From Microbacteriaceae bacterium (GTDB lineage Bacteria; Actinomycetota; Actinomycetes; Actinomycetales; Microbacteriaceae), in the NCBI GenBank assembly GCA_022701925.1, contig JAKONM010000257.1, positions 1 through 7,205 on the forward strand: DNA of 7,205 bases. Direction: 5' to 3'. Positions 5,545 to 7,205 of this stretch are shown here, piece after piece. Each line of letters opens with the position of its first letter. Position 1 is the first letter of the stretch. A program made the position numbers and the translations under genes. The notes below the pieces were generated by a model. The model saw only the letters and a list, made by a program, of their open reading frames with translations. It was not told where the DNA came from and did no database searches.

Positions 5545-5648
5545 GGCTCGCGGATCCGCAGTTCGTGCGCGGATCCGCAGAAGCAGGTCGACACGCCGCA
5601 GTGGCGGGCCTCCGCGTCGGCGTGTCGTCGAAGAACTGCGGATCCGCG
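5545..5648. repeat. Palindromic repeat element A (nested inverted repeats with CCGCAG motifs)
   Basis: The outer arms CTCGCGGATCCGCAGTTC (5545-5562) and GAACTGCGGATCCGCGAG (5631-5648) are perfect 18-bp inverted copies. Inside, CGACACGCCG (5587-5596) pairs perfectly with CGGCGTGTCG (5616-5625), and GCGG-GCCT-CCGC (5602-5613) caps it. A direct copy of CGCGGATCCGCAG recurs at 5547-5559 and 5566-5578, a 19-bp period. CCGCAG also occurs at 5538 and 5594. The element starts where homology to the acetyltransferase has just ended. It looks like a REP- or BIME-type dispersed palindrome rather than a gene, with no transposase nearby. Element B (6137-6204) shares the CCGCAG-N13-CCGCAG design. Confidence 0.8.
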
Positions 5649-5653
5649 AGACG

Positions 5654-5678
5654 CGGCGCCGCTCGGCGCGGGAGCGGC
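5654..5678. repeat. Perfect 9-bp hairpin next to element A
   Basis: GCGCCGCTC (5654-5662) and GAGCGGCGC (5670-5678) pair perfectly around a 7-nt loop. It fills most of the space between element A and the end of the recognisable acetyltransferase sequence. It may be part of the element or a relic. No T tract follows in either direction. Confidence 0.45.
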
Positions 5679-5686
5679 GCGGTCCT

Positions 5687-6103
5687 CGGCGGGCGGTACG
5701 CGAAGTGCGCGTCGGTCGCGCGCACCACGGGATCGATCGGGTGCCCCTCGGTGGTGCTCACGACGTTCGGGCCGAGCAGCACGCGGTCGTCGATGCGCAC
5801 GTCGGCGTCGTCCACCAGCACCAGGCCGAAGTTCGCGGAGACGTGCCAGCCCAGGTGCGTGTGCGAGCCGCAGGACACCCGCAGGGCGGGCTCGATCCAC
5901 ACGCCCTCGCCGATCGAGCCGAACAGGTCGCGCAGGATCCGCTCCCGCTCCGCCGTCTGTGAGGGCCGGGTCAGGGTGAAGTCGTGCACCAGCTCCTCGC
6001 CCGCCGTGCGCTCCGCCTCCAGCGCCTCGAGGCCGGGTCCGTGGTCGACGTGCAGCTCCCCCGTGTCGAGCCGCCGCCGGACCTCGTACTACTCCGCAGT
6101 CAC
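5687..6103 (-). pseudogene. Broken LacA-type sugar O-acetyltransferase (maltose/galactoside acetyltransferase family)
   Basis: The minus strand encodes a clear N-terminal half of a LacA-like acetyl-CoA-dependent acetyltransferase: YEVRRRLDTGEL, the Mac-type helices (PGLEALEAERTAGEELVHDF), ERILRDLFGSIGEGVWIEP, CGSHTHLG, SANFGLVLVDDADVRIDDRV, LLGPNVVSTTEGHPIDPVVR and HFAYRPP. The His of GHP corresponds to the catalytic His of LacA. The left-handed beta-helix that should follow, about 75-80 residues, is missing; the frame instead enters a hairpin and element A. At the other end, a likely native start (GTG 6103, reading MTAE) is followed by an in-frame TAG (6091-6089) and then tyrosine and the conserved sequence. 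The only later start is a GTG at 5989, inside the domain. Both defects make an active enzyme very unlikely. Sequencing error could explain the TAG but not the lost C-terminus. Confidence 0.82.
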
Positions 6104-6136
6104 CCGCCAGACGCCACGGGAGCGCGTGCGGCCTCC

Positions 6137-6204
6137 GATCTGCGGGTGCTCCGCGCGTCTGCGGCCGGTGGACGGCCCGCAGATGCACGGAGGAACCGCA
6201 GATC
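6137..6204. repeat. Palindromic repeat element B, downstream of the ABC ATPase gene
   Basis: Two 28-nt arms (6137-6164 and 6177-6204) are inverted copies with 24 of 28 positions matching; the outer GATCTGCGG/CCGCAGATC is perfect. The loop is 12 nt. In the left arm TGCGG recurs at 6141 and 6160, and in the right arm CCGCAG at 6177 and 6196, both with a 19-bp period, as in element A. It begins 22 bp after the ATPase stop codon, so the transcript would end in a long stem-loop; this could act in termination or RNA protection. No T tract is present. It lies between the ABC operon and the acetyltransferase remnant. Confidence 0.78.
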
Positions 6205-6225
6205 GAGGAGGACGGGCGGGAGGGG

Positions 6226-6975
6226 TCAGCGCGGGCGCAGGCGGCTGAGGAAGGCGCGCGTCGCCTCGTGCTGCGGATCGCGCAGCACCTGGGCCGGCGG
6301 GCCCTGCTCCACGATGCGCCCGTCCTTCAGGAACACGACGCGGTCGGCGGCGTGCTCCGCGAAGTGCATCTCGTGGGTCGTCATCAGGATCGTGGAGCCG
6401 CCCTGCTTCAGCTCGGCGACCAGGTCGAGCACCTCGCCGACCAGCTGCGGGTCGAGCGCGCTGGTGATCTCGTCGAGCAGCAGCAGCTGCGGGTCGGTGG
6501 CCACGGCCCGCACGATCGCGACCCGCTGCTGCTGGCCGCCGGAGAGCCGGTCGGGGTAGTCGCCCGCCTTCTCCGCCAGCCCCACCCGCTCGAGCAGGCG
6601 CCGCCCGGTCTCCTCCGCCTGCGCCTTCGGCGTGCGGTGCACGCGGCGGGCCGCCAGCGTCACGTTGTCGAGCACGGTCAGGTGCGGGAACAGGTTGAAC
6701 TGCTGGAAGACCACCCCGATGCGGGCGCGCACGGCGTCGGCGTCGACGCGCGGATCGCTGACGTCCTCGCCGCCCAGCAGGATGCGGCCGTCGTCGATCG
6801 GCTCCAGCAGGTTGATCGTGCGCAGCAGCGTCGACTTGCCGGAGCCGGACGCGCCGATCAGCACGACGACCTCGTGCTGCGCCACCTCGACGTCCAGGTG
6901 GTCGAGCACCACGTGGTCCCCGAACGCCTTGACGACCCCCTCCGCGCGGAGCACCGGCTGAACGGGCGCGCTCAC
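6226..6975 (-). CDS. Polar amino-acid ABC transporter ATP-binding protein (GlnQ-type)
   Basis: A 249-residue ATPase with a complete motif set: Walker A GASGSGKST (41-49), Q-loop FQQFNLFPHLT (90-100), signature LSGGQQQR (144-151), Walker B LLLLDE (164-169), D-loop SALD (172-175) and H-loop His201 in TTHEMHFAEHAADRV. The FNLFPH and THEM segments are typical of the GlnQ/HisP group, which powers uptake of polar amino acids. After Walker B it reads DEITSALDP rather than the commoner DEPTSALDP, a variant that does not affect catalytic residues. The GTG start at 6975 overlaps the permease stop by 4 bp (GTGA) and has GGGGAG 6 nt upstream, so the two genes are coupled. The substrate cannot be told from the ATPase. 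Element B follows its stop. Confidence 0.95.
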   Translation of the reverse strand: MSAPVQPVLRAEGVVKAFGDHVVLDHLDVEVAQHEVVVLIGASGSGKSTLLRTINLLEPIDDGRILLGGEDVSDPRVDADAVRARIGVVFQQFNLFPHLTVLDNVTLAARRVHRTPKAQAEETGRRLLERVGLAEKAGDYPDRLSGGQQQRVAIVRAVATDPQLLLLDEITSALDPQLVGEVLDLVAELKQGGSTILMTTHEMHFAEHAADRVVFLKDGRIVEQGPPAQVLRDPQHEATRAFLSRLRPR

Positions 6976-7205
6976 ACGACGCTCCCCTGCAGCTCACGGG
7001 CGCGGGCGCGCCGCTCCAGCAGGTCGGTGACGCGGATGAACGGCAGGCTCAGCAGCACGAACAGCAGCCCCGCGACCACGTAGGCGGTGTAGTTGTAGGA
7101 GTTCGGCACCTCGATGCCGGCCTGCCGGATCACGTCGACGACGCCGAGCACGCTGATCAGCCCCACGTCCTTCTGCATCGAGACGAAGTCGTTCATCAGC
7201 GCCGG
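6972..7205 (-). CDS. Polar amino-acid ABC transporter permease, C-terminal part (runs off right edge)
   Basis: The last 77 codons of a permease are visible. PALMNDFVSMQKDVGLISVL and then GVVDVIRQA match the region after the EAA loop in His/Glu/Gln/Arg-family inner-membrane permeases, where the typical text is P.LMNDFV.L.KDT.L.SVLG. A final membrane helix, YVVAGLLFVLLSLPFIRVTD, and a short basic tail follow. The ATG at 7196 is internal, not a start: the frame continues upstream through the window edge. It would form the membrane channel partner of the adjacent ATPase. The 4-bp overlap with that gene shows one operon. The substrate-binding protein is not in view and is presumably further upstream. 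Confidence 0.9.
   Translation of the reverse strand, partial: PALMNDFVSMQKDVGLISVLGVVDVIRQAGIEVPNSYNYTAYVVAGLLFVLLSLPFIRVTDLLERRARARELQGSVV

Noticed and set aside
5538..6204. A CRISPR array, because a short motif recurs at regular intervals.
   Set aside because: The repeat unit is only about 6-13 bp, the period is 19 bp, the copies are inverted and no cas gene is present.
6089..6997. A 302-codon minus-strand frame over the ABC ATPase region, ending in VTAE.
   Set aside because: It is out of frame with the ATPase and rich in Arg, Gly and Ala. Only its last four codons may matter, as the possible original start of the acetyltransferase.

Overview
The window is very GC-rich (well above 70% by eye), with strong G/C bias at third codon positions, GTG starts, 4-bp GTGA gene overlaps and several genes that look leaderless. 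This fits a high-GC actinobacterium. I cannot name the genus from the sequence. No rRNA, tRNA, transposase, phage or CRISPR feature is visible.

Layout from left to right. (1) The N-terminal third of a flavin-dependent luciferase-like monooxygenase (minus strand) runs off the left edge; an 18-bp palindromic operator candidate lies just upstream. (2) A 62-residue single-pass membrane protein (plus strand) overlaps, tail to tail, (3) an AraC-family regulator (minus). (4) A cytoplasmic-looking GH13 alpha-amylase-family enzyme (minus) is divergent from (5) a three-gene plus-strand operon: an RraB-like small protein, a winged-helix protein of the HTH_42/AlkZ-type glycosylase family, and a membrane-anchored thioredoxin-fold protein without any cysteine. 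(6) A DUF3806 protein (minus) converges on that operon. (7) Next comes a broken LacA-type sugar O-acetyltransferase fragment (minus), with a palindromic repeat element on each side. (8) The right end holds the ATPase and the C-terminal part of the permease of a polar amino-acid ABC importer (minus); the permease gene runs off the right edge.

The most unusual part is 5545-6204. Two palindromic elements, each built from CCGCAG/CTGCGG motifs repeated at a 19-bp period inside inverted arms, bracket the acetyltransferase remnant. The remnant lacks its C-terminal half and has an in-frame TAG near the expected start. The elements look like members of a dispersed palindromic repeat family, and one of them sits just after the ABC operon's stop codon. 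The reading frame of the remnant continues without a stop into the DUF3806 gene, so an automatic caller could report a false 331-residue fusion.

A second point is start architecture. The GH13 and RraB-like genes diverge from a 54-bp gap in which a CGCCAGG(C/A)T motif lies exactly six bases before each start codon, as mirror images. The AraC gene has a TAGCGT box at the same spacing. This is what leaderless actinobacterial promoters look like. I did not find a clear new defence, biosynthetic or mobile system in the window.
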